Positions 20,547 to 33,400 of a stretch of DNA of 64,000 bases are shown here, in pieces (within the stretch, counting starts at the first letter, position 1; every line of letters starts with the position of its first letter). Under the pieces are notes generated by a model, which was not told the origin of the DNA, made no database searches, and was given only the letters and a program-made list of their open reading frames with translations. This stretch comes from Anadara kagoshimensis. Taxonomy: Eukaryota; Mollusca; Bivalvia; Arcoida; Arcidae. A program made the translations under genes and the position numbers. The stretch lies in NCBI GenBank assembly GCA_021292105.1, contig CM037870.1, positions 24,791,916 to 24,855,915 of the forward strand, given 5' to 3'.

Positions 20547-23540
20547 GCTAGCATGAGAAATCCAATCCATGCCAGGTGTTCAGTGTTGTACTAGCATGAG
20601 AAATCCAATGAATGCCAGGTGTTCAGCGTTGTACTAGCATGAAAAATCCAATGAATGACAGGTGTTCAGCGTTGTACTAGCATGAAAAATCCAATGAATG
20701 CCAGGTGTTCAGCGTTGTACTAGCATGAAAAATCCAATGAATGCCAGGTGTTCAGCGTTGTACTAGCATGAAAAATCCAATGAATGCCAGGTGTTCAGCG
20801 TTGTACTAGCATGAAAAATCCAATGAATGACAGGTGTTCAGCGTTGTACTAGCATGAACAATCCAATGAATGCCAGGTGTTCAGCGTTGTACTAGCATGA
20901 GAAATCCAATGAATGCCAGGTGTTCAGTGTTGTACTAACATGAGAAATCCAATGAATGCCAGGTGTTCAGTGTTGTACTAGCATGAGAAATCCAATCAAT
21001 GCCAGGTGTTCGGCGTTGTACTAGCATGAGAAATCCAATGAATGCCAGGTGTTCAGCGTTGTACTAGCATGAAAAATCCAATGAATGACAGGTGTTCAGC
21101 GTTGTACTAGCATGAACAATCCAATCAATGCCAGGTGTTCAGTGTTGTACTAGCATGAGAAATCCAATGAATGCCAGGTGTTCAGTGTTGTACTAGCATG
21201 AAAAATCCAATGAATGCCAGGTGTTCAGTGTTGTACTAGCATGAAAAATCCAATGAATGACAGGTGTTCAGCGTTGTACTAGCATGAAAAATCCAATGAA
21301 TGACAGGTGTTCAGTGTTGTACTAGCATGAGAAATCCAATGAATGCCAGGTGTTCAGTGTTGTACTAGCATGAGAAATCCAATGAATGCCAGGTGTTCAG
21401 TGTTGTACTAGCATGAAAAATCCAATGAATGCCAGGTGTTCAGCGTTGTACTAGCATGAAAAATCCAATGAATGACAGGTGTTCAGTGTTGTACTAGCAT
21501 GAGAAATCCAATGAATGCCAGGTGTTCAGTGTTGTACTAGCATGAACAATCCAATGAATGACAGGTGTTCAGTGTTGTACTAGCATGAGAAATCCAATGA
21601 ATGCCAGGTGTTCAGTGTTGTACTAGCATGAAAAATCCAATCAATGCCAGGTGTTCAGCGTTGTACTAGCATGAGAAATCCAATGAATGCCAGGTGTTCA
21701 GTGTTGTACTAGCATGAGAAATCCAATGAATGCCAGGTGTTCAGTGTTGTACTAACATGAGAAATCCAATCCAACAAGGTGTTCAGTGTTGTACTAGCAT
21801 GAAAAATCCAATGAATGACAGGTGTTCAGCGTTGTACTAACATGAGAAATCCAATGAATGCCAGGTGTTCAGCGTTGTACTAGCATGAAAAATCCAATGA
21901 ATGACAGGTGTTCAGCGTTGTACTAACATGAGAAATCCAATGAATGCCAGGTGTTCAGCGTTGTACTAGCATGAAAAATCCAATCCAACAAGGTGTTCAG
22001 TGTTGTACTAGCATGAAAAATCCAATGAATGCCAGGTGTTCAGCGTTGTACTAGCATGAGAAATCCAATGAATGCCAGGTGTTCGGCGTTGTACTAGCAT
22101 GAAAAATCCAATCAATGCAAGTTGTTCAGTGTTGTACTAGCATGAAAAATCCAATGAATGCCAGGTGTTCAGCGTTGTACTAGCATGAGAAATCCAATGA
22201 ATGACAGGTGTTCAGCGTTGTACTAGCATGAGAAATCCAATGAATGCCAGGTGTTCAGCGTTGTACTAGCATGAAAAATCCAATGAATGACAGGTGTTCA
22301 GCGTTGTACTAGCATGAACAATCCAATCAATGCCAGGTGTTCAGCGTTGTACTAGCATGAAAAATCCAATGAATGACAGGTGTTCAGCGTTGTACTAGCA
22401 TGCGAAATCCAATGAATGCCAGGTGTTCGGCGTTGTACTAGCATGAAAAATCCAATCCAACAAGGTGTTCAGTGTTGTACTAGCATGAAAAATCCAATGA
22501 ATGCCAGGTGTTCAGCGTTGTACTAGCATGAAAAATCCAATCAATGCAAGTTGTTCAGTGTTGTACTAGCATGAAAAATCCAATGAATGCCAGGTGTTCA
22601 GCGTTGTACTAGCATGAAAAATCCAATCCATGCAAGGTGTTCGGCATTGTACTAGCATGAGAAATCCAATGAATGCCAGGTGTTCGGCGTTGTACTAGCA
22701 TGAAAAATCCAATCAATGCAAGTTGTTCAGTGTTGTACTAGCATGAAAAATCCAATGAATGCCAGGTGTTCAGCGTTGTACTAGCATGAAAAATCCAATC
22801 CATGCAAGGTGTTCAGTGTTGTACTAGCATGAGAAATCCAATCAATGCCAGGTGTTCAATTTTGTATTAGCATGAGAAATCCGATCAATGCCAGGTGTTT
22901 AGTGTTGTACTAGCATAAGAAATCCAATCAATGACAGGTGTTCAGTGTTGTACTAGCATGAGAAATCCAATCCATGCCAGGTGTTCAGCATTGTACTAGC
23001 ATGAGAAATCCAATAAATGCAAGATGCCAGCGTTGTACTAGCATGAAAAATCCAATCCATGCAAGGTGTCCAGCGTTATACTAGCATAAGAAATCGAATC
23101 AATGCAAGGTGTCCAGTGTTGTACTAGCATGAGAAATCCAATCAATGCCAGGTGTTCAGTGTTGTACTAGCATGAGACATCCAATCCATGCCAGGTGTTC
23201 AGTGTTGTACTAGCATGAGAAATCCAATCCATGCCAGGTGTTCAGCGTTGTACTAGCATGAGAAATCCAATCAATGCCAGGTGTTCAGTGTTGTACTAGC
23301 ATGAGAAATCCAATCAATGCAAGGTGTCCAGTGTTGTACTAGCATGAGGAATCCAATCAATGTCAGGTGTTCAGTGTTGTACTAGCATGAGAAATCCAAT
23401 TCATGTCAGGTGTTCAATGTTGTACTAACATGAAAAATCCAATCAATGCCAAGTGTTCAGTGTTGTACTAGCATGAGAAATCCAATCAATGCAAGGTGTT
23501 CAGTGTTGTACTAGCATGAGAAATTGAATTAATGCAAGGA
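20547..23540 (+). repeat. 43-bp minisatellite array, about 69 units
   Basis: The unit reads gttgtactagcatgagaaat, ccaatgaatgccaggtgttc, agt. Variants recur in groups (cagcgtt versus cagtgtt; gaaaaatcc, gagaaatcc, gaacaatcc; tgccagg, tgacagg, tgcaagg), and a shortened unit with ccaatccaacaagg recurs near 21770, 21980 and 22450, implying multi-unit duplications. The right end (from about 22840) is more diverged. The 43-base period rules out a repeated protein. Confidence 0.95.
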
Positions 23541-23735
23541 ACAACACATTCAGTCAATGCCAAGTTTTCAACATTGCACTATCATGATTGGGAAAGTCAA
23601 GCTAAAGCGTTGATTATTGTACCAGAAATGAGGGACCAGTAAAAACATTGTGTTCGAGCTTGTATTAGCATGGGGAAGCCAATTGTTCAAGTTTGTATAA
23701 CCATGAGAGATCTAATCAAGATCAGGTGTTCATGA
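23541..23735 (+). repeat. Degenerate edge of the 43-bp array
   Basis: Decayed copies of the unit (gcatggggaagccaa, ccatgagagatctaatcaag, ggtgttcatg) link the array to the 160-bp duplication. Confidence 0.6.
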
Positions 23736-24055
23736 AGTACTAGCATGCCAGACCCAATGTGTTCAATGTTAACTTACAATAGGGATCCAAATTCTGCCAT
23801 TCACAGCAATGAAATAGCATCAAGATTTTTATGCTCACTACACAGATTTAATGTCTCTAGACTGGCAAATTTTACAGCTTACTTGACATAGATAAAGTAC
23901 TAGCATGCCAGACCCAATGTGTTCAATGTTGAGTTACAATAGGGATCCAAATTCTGCCATTCACAGCAATGAAATAGCATCAAGATTTTTATGCTCATTA
24001 CACAGATTTAATGTCTCTAGACTGGCAAATTTTGCAGCTTACTTGACATAGATAA
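23736..24055 (+). repeat. 160-bp tandem duplication, two copies
   Basis: Copies at 23736-23895 and 23896-24055 differ at only a few bases. Each starts agtactagcatgcc and contains gtgttcaatgtt, so the duplication includes a decayed 43-bp unit at its left edge. Confidence 0.93.
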
Positions 24056-24569
24056 AATAATACTGTAAGGTTATTAATTTATCCATGATGTTTAAATTTT
24101 AGCACAAATATGGTATATATTATACGTAAATTCATATGGATTTAGAATAATATGTAAATCCCATGGACCACTTGTGTGGGCAGTGACTGCATATAATTTG
24201 GCAGTGAATTAAAATCATCATTAGATCGACTGCATAATCAGGAAAATTGCTAAAATTGATATACTGCTAAAATTAGTACTTATACAATATCATAGATCAG
24301 TTTGTTGACAAATCAGTACATACTCTATTTTATATATTTTATATATAGTATATTACTCAGTACATGCTGACATTGATTTGTTGAAATATTTTTCAAAAAT
24401 AAATAAATAAATAAAACACAAGATACTTTCTCAATTTTTATTTATTCCAAGACTTCTTATGTACATGTTTATTTACAAAACAACTTTAGTTTTTATACGT
24501 AGTCTCACTCACCTGAACACAAATACACTATATACATGTGTTATATAGACTTTTGGCACACTGTAGAAA

Positions 24570-24690
24570 TGAGAGAGAGAGAGAGAATGAGAATGAATGT
24601 GTGTTGTGTGTATGTGTGGAAGAGAGAGAGAAAGAAAAAGTGATAGAGAGTGTATGAGAGAGAGAGATAGAGAGAGAGAGCAAATAAAGA
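24570..24690 (+). repeat. (GA)n-rich low-complexity tract
   Basis: Mixed GA and GTGT simple sequence; open frames on both strands here are artefacts of composition. Confidence 0.85.
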
Positions 24691-27356
24691 CAGAAAGAGA
24701 GAATTTGTATCAACAACTTTTCAGAAAAGGGTTTTATTTCCAATCTAACCTCACATTTTCCCACTTTATTGAAAAACTTGAAAACAAAGCCAAAATATTG
24801 AGTAAATAGCATATTTTCCATCACAGATGACCACAAGCATACTGGCTAGTCACTGACCTGTATCTATTTCAAAATATTTTTTTTTATTAATTTTCAATTA
24901 CTTGCAAAAATTTTCAGATTAACAGGTGTTTACAAATCTCAGTTGTACCGAGTGTCAATAGAAAAGAACTAAAAAAAGAAACACATGTAACTCTTTATAT
25001 TTGGCACACTAATTACATACAATAATGTCAAAAGTTGTAGCGCTTTAAATTATGTCAAGATGTCCATGTATAACTTAAACACTTTTAACTAATAAATAAT
25101 CAAATCATAACAGAACACTTTAATCAAAGCAACTTTTACAAGAAATTTCTATGTACAGTAACCTTAGACTGAAATCTTTCCATCATGTTCAAGACATCTA
25201 CTAGAGCCTTCCCTGATTTACTTTGACCAGTTTTTTTATTACCGGTTCAACAAAATTTTGACATGGATTCTGATAAAGACCGAGTGTGAATGGTTTTTTT
25301 TAAATGTCCTTCTTAATCACAAATCAGTAGGGAAAGACTGAAAACAATTGTTGTAGTAGTTCTCTCCTTACAGGCCTTTCACAAAATTTAAATTAGGTCC
25401 CATTCCATTTCCAAGAGTTCAAACCCCTTACTTTTCCAAACATTTCAGTGAGTTTCACCCAAGTTTGAACAAGAAACATTTACATTTCCCCAAAATTACA
25501 AGAATTTTAATAAAGTTATTTTTCCAATTCCAAGATCTCTGGATGCAGTACCAAAAACATTGAAAACACGTATTTAGATCAAATTTGAAAGACTTTAAAA
25601 GATACATGTACCTCGTAAGCAGATAGATTTGAAAAGAAGACATCCAACTCATTGCTGATCATAGACCTATAGCAGGGAGTAATTACAAACAATTCTTATT
25701 AATGAAACATTCAGCTAAGTTTGTTTCAGCTAAGTTATAGAACACTTTCAGTTTTGAGTTCTGCCCTAGAACATACCCGACGCATCAATTATGCTTTGTA
25801 AACATACATATTATACAAACAACAAATCTTTAACATAATAAACCATTTTGAAAAAACTACAACAAAACAAAACTACAATTTATCACAGAAACATTGAGAC
25901 ACCTATACCACATTAGGGTACACATTGAAACATTGATAAACAGCCTCTTGGAGTGCTTAAAGTAAAAACAAAATATACAGCTAGGGAATGTGTTTCTTAA
26001 ATAAACAAAACGGTCTGTGGGTCTTGTGTGCAATCTTTGATTAAGCTACATGTAAATCCAAACTACCCAAGAACTAAGGTTGATGATTAATTAAAATGTC
26101 AAAAATTTTAATAAGTTTTTTTTTCTTTAAATTTTTGTTTATATTAATTTCCAAGTGACTTAATTGTTATATCAAATAATTGGAATTTAGTATGATCAAA
26201 TACAATAGTATCATTTTGACAAAATAAACACCCGTCATTTTATAATTTTCAGAAATTCACAAAAACAAAAATTGTACTGTAAAAATCTATTAATTGACCA
26301 GTGATATTGATACAATACAATGCAATAATTATTGTTGTACAAAAATAATATTTTTTTCACACCTATCTAGCGACTACACTGTAGCATGCTTGATAAGTTC
26401 ATCATACACAACCACATCTCGTAGCACATTTTTACATCATGATTCGTAAATGCGACACAGGTGATATAAACAACGTAAATGTTCACATCAACTGTAAATA
26501 AATGAAAGCCCTTTAAATAATCCAAACACTATCATGTCAGTTTTACCATCCAGATCTTGATTTAAGGAATATAGGTGCAAGTATATTTAAATTAGCAGTT
26601 TAATCTCTCTCACCATAGTCATGAATGCAAGGATTTATTTTGGCATGTTTTGGTATTTACAGGAATTTTTGTCAAAAAGATGTAAATTTGAATGTTCAAA
26701 TTTCCAAATTTCTTCTTCAAAGTAAATTTTCAATAGTAGTAGTAACTGATTTTTAAAGAATTTTATTTTAAACAGATTTTTTTTAACAGATTTCCAAAAA
26801 AGAACCATTTATTATTTACATCAGTTTTATGTATCACATTTCTTGTGATCCTATCCAACATAGAATTGTTAAATCTTTACACAGTTTTAATAAATCACAA
26901 AGTCCATAAATTGCCAAAACAGACTGTCAGAATAAATCCCAATGCAAACTTGAAAAGTCTTTTTTTGTGTTCGTTTCACTGTTTACATATTCATATTTCG
27001 AGTATGCATATATTAAAGATGATATGTTATATGCATGAACACTTGTCATGTTTCAATACAGGTATACTACATCATGTACCGTAATATTGTTCCCGTCAAG
27101 TGTCTTCAAATCATCATACATGTACATTTCAATATCCTGAATGATTAATATAATCCCAACATCAGATCTAACAATAGCACCTTCCTCATATTTCTAACCA
27201 GGTAGATTCCGTGAACTGATCTTGCGACGAACACACGGCCAAACCAAGGATGGATTACGATATGATAGATTCACTCTCTGACTTGAATAAGAACCCGTCA
27301 AATTCTTATTTTTGATCTTGTCATACAAATGGAATCTGTAGATCTTGTTAATCCCT
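24691..27356 (-). other. Probable 3' UTR of SLC25A36-like gene and intergenic sequence
   Basis: AT-rich, with no domain-bearing frame. Since it directly follows the carrier's stop codon on the minus strand, at least part is likely 3' UTR. The true end cannot be fixed from sequence; tttatt (AATAAA on the minus strand) occurs several times, including near 24436-24445. Confidence 0.45.
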
Positions 27357-27550
27357 TCACCTTGAGCACAAGTAGACCACAGCTTCATACGTAGACATCA
27401 TTATTGCAGTATTTGGTATCTGTCTTATGAGTTGGGTACTAAGTCCGCGGTACAAGTTCCTAACCCCTTCCTCCTTTGCGACTAGTAAAAGTGTTTGTAA
27501 AAATGACCTGTATTTGTTTCCCTCTTCTCGTAGCCTTGTTCTGACCACCT
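27357..27550 (-). CDS. SLC25A36: SLC25A36-like last exon (third carrier signature)
   Basis: 194 bases after acceptor ttattacag. Completes the Glu codon, then [63 protein letters not shown] and TGA. Confidence 0.95.
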
Positions 27551-30385
27551 CTGTAATAATAAACAGAATAAATCATAAATCACCAATAAAACAAGTTATC
27601 AATGAATTTGGATGTCGTTTCAAAAGTGCATCCCAAAGAAATCCCAAACCATGTGCATTATCAAAAAGGTACATCTACTCCACCCAAAGATTGTTCTTTT
27701 GAAGTTTCATACAGATCCAAGATAAGTTGTGGACAAAAAAATGTTGGCAGAAAATATGAAGTAGACACCTAGTCTATTATGCTAATTTAATTCTTTTTTA
27801 AATTTATGGGGATTGATTAGGCACTCATACAATTTACTACTTCAATTCTACACATAAATTATATTAATAGTTAATTACACATGTACTGGTACTCAAAGAA
27901 ACACTATAGCTGGTGACATCTCGATATAAGCGAGATATTCTTGACTGGGACGTAAAACCTAATTCATTCAATCAATCAAATTACATATATTTCAATATTT
28001 CAGAAATACAAAAGTGATTTAAGTATTTGACATACCGTGTTAATACTGTGATACAATATACATTTTTCTCTATCCCATTTCTATTAAAGTGTATTTGGGC
28101 TTGTAATAAAATTTTTGTAGTTTAATTTAAAGTTGACATGAATTGTTACTGTTAAATCATCTTAAAAATCCAGATAATTTTATAATATATTTTACCATTG
28201 TAATCAGCAGAGGTGATATCATAAGCACTACTGCAGTCCGGAATCCTGATTAAAATACAACCCCCCTCCCTCCGTCCCCGACGATACATCCAACTTGAAA
28301 ATACTCACCATGAGGATAAGCAATACAAGTAGCACAAGTCTTAGAAGTAGCTCCTGCTAACATGAACTTAAAGAAGTCACTAAGTTTGTAATGTGTGGGA
28401 TTATTGTCACCATTTTCCATATCACGATTACTATATTCCAACAGTCTAGCTTTCACTGCTTCGTAAATCACAAAATGAATAACAGTTTCTGCCACTCCGA
28501 AATAAGAAGCTGTGATGCCTTTGTAGAAGCCTAATAGTCCATTTGTTTTATACACATCCTTCACACATTTATAACACGTTAGACTGTTGTCTCTTCTGCA
28601 AATAAAAAGAAACAAAAGGGTTAGTTACCATGATTGAAGAACTAACATATGCAGAGTTCAAAATTTGCTCATAATTTGAATGTTTTCTATAAGAGCTTGA
28701 AGGATAATTAGTAAAAGATTATAACTTTTGTTACAATTTACAGGTTGCACGTCTGCAGACAGAACTTAATTTCAAGATGTGAACATTAACGGCTGTCAAT
28801 GAGATAAGGCATCTTCCAGACACCCTTTCTTTTTTTGTATATGTGTCATTTGCCTATATCCTAGTGTGAGAAACTTTGTCAGTACAAATGCTGGTGGTAT
28901 TCTTAGGGCACTCTTGGTTTTCTCCACCACCCCAAAGCTAAAGAACTAATCACCTTGATGTAAGAGAAAGAATCTTGCCAAATGTGAAAAACACCTTTAC
29001 TCAACTCTACTCATTGGACCTCCTTATCTTGATGTTAAGCTATGGCTAGTAGTGGTCAATCTGACAAGAGACCCTTTTGCTCTCGAGTCTCTGAGACTTA
29101 ATTCAGGCCCAACAAAAATACTGTATATGGTCAACTCTTGATCATCTTTTCAATCCTAGTTGAATATTGAGTAAATCGAGATTCATCTCTAGGCGCTAAA
29201 CCTCTTCATTCACTTTTGTAAAAACTTAAGTTATATTTAAGTTGTAATACTTTACTTTATAAAATATGGCACAGTAACAGAAATTGTATTGTTTTCATTA
29301 ATAATGAAACTTTCAGCGACCGTTGGAGTTGACAGAAATTTCATTATACAAGATAAAAAATAAATAATCTAGGATTATACCGGTAAGAAAACTTCAGATT
29401 ATACTTCGGACTTACTTTTGGTCCAACTGTAGTCTTGTTTTAACGAACCAAATTGGATTGGTGGCTGTACTTGAAGCAATACCTAACAAATAGATAATGC
29501 AAAACTTTCAAATTATAATGAATGGATGAAACTGTGTCTCTGTTTGATATTAAGATATGACATATGATAAAGATTTAACCATACTCTAGATTTAAATGAT
29601 GAAGTATTAGTAAAACTACATATTGATAGAAGGGGCGCTCTAACAATTGCATTATAGGGATGGGTATAGGGTAGAAAAACCTACTGCAATATTTTGTAAT
29701 TTATTGCAATACATATTGCAATATATTGTCAAGTTACCCAATGCTTTTTTTTAAATTTCCTATTATACTGTTTATTATTTTGTATACCGATATAATGTTT
29801 TGATCCTGCCATACTTCAATATACTGGCAATACTGCACACCCCTTTTGCAGTACCATGCCATTTATCTAAATATAAATGGTACATATATACAATTTTATT
29901 CTGTCAATGTTTGCCAGTTTTCAGGTTTTTTTACTTTGCTTTTTGGACTGTGATTTGGACATGGACAGGTATGCTTGTGCTTATACATTTTAACAACTTT
30001 TGTAATTTCCTGATTCCTACAAGTACATTAGTGTATCTACCACAGTACCAGGCAGTATTTCCCCTTTTTACACTACACATTTTAATTCCGTGTCCCAATG
30101 CAAACCAAAATGTAGGTGAATATTTGAACTTTAAAACTGTAAGTTGACTAAATATTTAAACTTAAAACTGTTAGGTGACTGAATATTTAAACCAGGTTAT
30201 CAGTCTACCAATGTGTACATACCAATGTCAATAACACAACTGATAAGATTATTCATCCTACCTAGGACCATTTGTAGTAGTGTACAGTGACCAAGTATAC
30301 ATGTATGACCCATTTATAATTCTGAAAAGTTGTTCAAACAACTAAAAAGGATTTCTTAAACGGGCTTCATATATATATATATATA

Positions 30386-30423
<38 letters not shown>

Positions 30424-33400
30424 TCATATATGGACTCTAGGTTTCCACAATTTCAAAATTATTCGTAACACAATTTTCAAAATTATTCGTAACACAATTT
30501 TCAAAATTTTGTAAAAGTATAGACCCTTTTTTCAAAATTTTGTGAAAGTATGACCTTTTTAAGTATTTGTTTTACACGTTTGATAAAATAAGTTACTTTT
30601 GAAGAATATATATTCTCAGATATCTGTAGCCCATGACAATTTTGGCTACAGCCTGACCTACTCTTCTGTATGAATTTTCAAGTTTTTTTCATCCATACAA
30701 AAGAACCTCAACAAAATATGTTGTATAAATCCAAGGACATTTAGTCAAGGAAGGCAGGTTTAACAGTCACTGGTAGACAAGAAAAGCAACCTTTTGTAAG
30801 ATAGCTCAATTTTAAGTTTGATTAATAACTAGCTCAATTGTAAAATTTTTATTTAATACAGTAAATCCGCTGACAAATGATCAGGTATACTTTCACAGCA
30901 TTTATATAGATTTTAAGCTAAATGTACTTACCAGCACTAACAGCAGAACAAATATGAACTATTGCAGTGTCTGGGGTCATTCTAGAATTGAGGTATTTCT
31001 TCATGTTTGCATATGAAAAGAAGTAGATTGCCCTGCAAGAGAGAAACAACAATAATTGTTGACGTTGTGAATTTACAATAAATCAATACTGTAACATCCC
31101 CATCACCCAAAGTCTACATAACCAAATGACTGTCACTACATTCAATACATATTTTACCACTTAAGCTCCTGAACAAAGACCAGATCATATTAGATCATAT
31201 TAGAACTAAAATACCCCCCTCCCCCATTCCCAACATAACCTTTGGGGGCCAATTCAAAGACCTATACACCTAAATTTGGTATGTGACACATTGTCTGTGT
31301 GCCAAATTTGATCAAAATCTGTGGATTAAGGGATTCAACTTAATTTTACTTTTAGCATATATACAGGTGTATTTTATATACCATTAAATATTACTAAGAC
31401 AATAACAGACGGAAATGTTAAGTATCGGTCCATTTAAAATTATTACGGTTTTACCTCTCTCAATTGTGAACTTAAATTATGAACTATTTCGGAGTATTTC
31501 CCTATTTACTTTTGACAAATGAGGATGTTCATTTTATTAAAACAATTTATTAAGAAAAAAGTTTTCTACGACCAATATATTATGTCATGAGTAAACTGAT
31601 TATTGCTTTGTGATTCAATGAATAGCAATGAATACTGACTGATAATTCATGCAATCAATGTGTAACAGTAAAAAAATAACAATTTATACATGTAGCTATA
31701 TTATTATAGAAAATGAATGTGTTGACATACTAATATCAGCCTGTACATGTTTAATTAAGTGTCAAGGTTAAGCTTCTTTTTGTTTCAACAACAACACTGC
31801 CCCCCCCCCTCCCCTTTATGTAAATAAAATTTAAACATTATTTTATGGCTTGAAATTGTGATTTAAGGCATTTATGGATCAAAATTAAAAAATAAAATTT
31901 TAATAGAAGAGTATACACTTTTACAAATGGAAACCCTTCCGGTTTCAATACTGTTTATAAACACTAGATGAAAACATGCTTCAAATTAACAATGATGCAA
32001 TATACACGTATATTACTATATATATAAATTATATATATAAATAATGCATTGCATAAATTTATTACTGTAGACTACCCAAACAAATATTATTTTAAATTTC
32101 ATTGACTACTTTTTTTTTTTATTCATTCCTGTACAATGAATATTAAATCAAGTCAATGTAAAATAGGTTAAAACATATTGTCCAAACCAGTTTTTTCCGG
32201 TCGGTACCAAGATTTTTGTTTACAAATCATTTAACATATAAGTACAACACCATTATTTAAGATTAAATACATTGTACAGTAACCCGGGAGGAATGCATGT
32301 AATTCAATTCAGTATTAATTAAGTTAAAATCCCCAACTACAGTTAACACAATGTAAATCACTAAATCTTGGCAATGTAACAAGACTTTAATATCACGAGG
32401 TGGATGAGATACGATTTATATATATACCGATTTATATATATAGGTAGCCCTTGTAAACAATAACTGATCAATATCTGTCTGTACCCTTAATTATTAAAGC
32501 TTTATAACTGACCTTGACCTAAAAATTCCCCCACAAGAATGTGTAGTGCCTATTTTTGGGTTACCGTAGTCCTAGCAAGGTCATTACCACATCCATTAAT
32601 TAACATTTATCAATATTATTATGTGGCGGTGTTTACAAAACATATGTAATATCCAAGCTATTAAATTTACACATTCATAACAGAAAAACCTTTAATTTTA
32701 CTTTCAATTTGAATAATTGAATACCTTTGTTTAAAATCAAAAGAATTTTCCAGTCCAGTATTTAGAAAACTTCATGCTTCTTTTTAAAATTTAACACAGT
32801 AACTGTCCTTTTCATATATTCAATTATATGTAATGTATATACTGGTAAGCGTTATATTCATATTACTTTTTTGAGCCCAAGATTTTGCATGTCCATGGAT
32901 GAAGATTAGCAGGGGCCCAGTAGCTAATGGCTACTAAAAATCAGTCTGGGTCCCTTCATGTTTACATATTTTAGCTATTTATTACTATTACAAATTCCTT
33001 AATGAAGTGAGCTGGGCCCCTAACTCAAAATAGTTAGGCTTCATCTTTGATGTCCAAGATGACAGTATGAGACTGAAGAACCAGTGTTAGTCTATTAGAC
33101 AAAATAATAAAGTTGATACAATGAAGACTGAAAAACATTTAGCCACGGCTTTCACTTGACTCTTAAACTAGTTAAAGCCTTGAGTTGCTTAACTACTGGT
33201 AGTATTTATACAGACTTAAAATTGCTTTTATTAATGAACAAAACCTTTATATCTTGAGCTTTTGATAAACATAGGTCTATATATTGCAATCAATGACAAA
33301 CATATAAATGACAGATAAATTGGAGCAATCAATGACAAGTCTACAGGTAAATATAAATGACAGATAAATTGGAGGTCATGTGTCATGTTGCCTACATGCA

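Noticed and set aside
20547-23540. CRISPR-like look of a regular short repeat
   Set aside because: Units abut directly with no unique spacers, and the sequence is a eukaryotic genome; it is a minisatellite.
24528-24836. Overlapping frames on both strands rich in Ser/Leu or Arg/Glu
   Set aside because: Produced by the GA simple repeat.
27427-27702. 91-codon + strand frame
   Set aside because: It is antisense to the last exon of the carrier gene.
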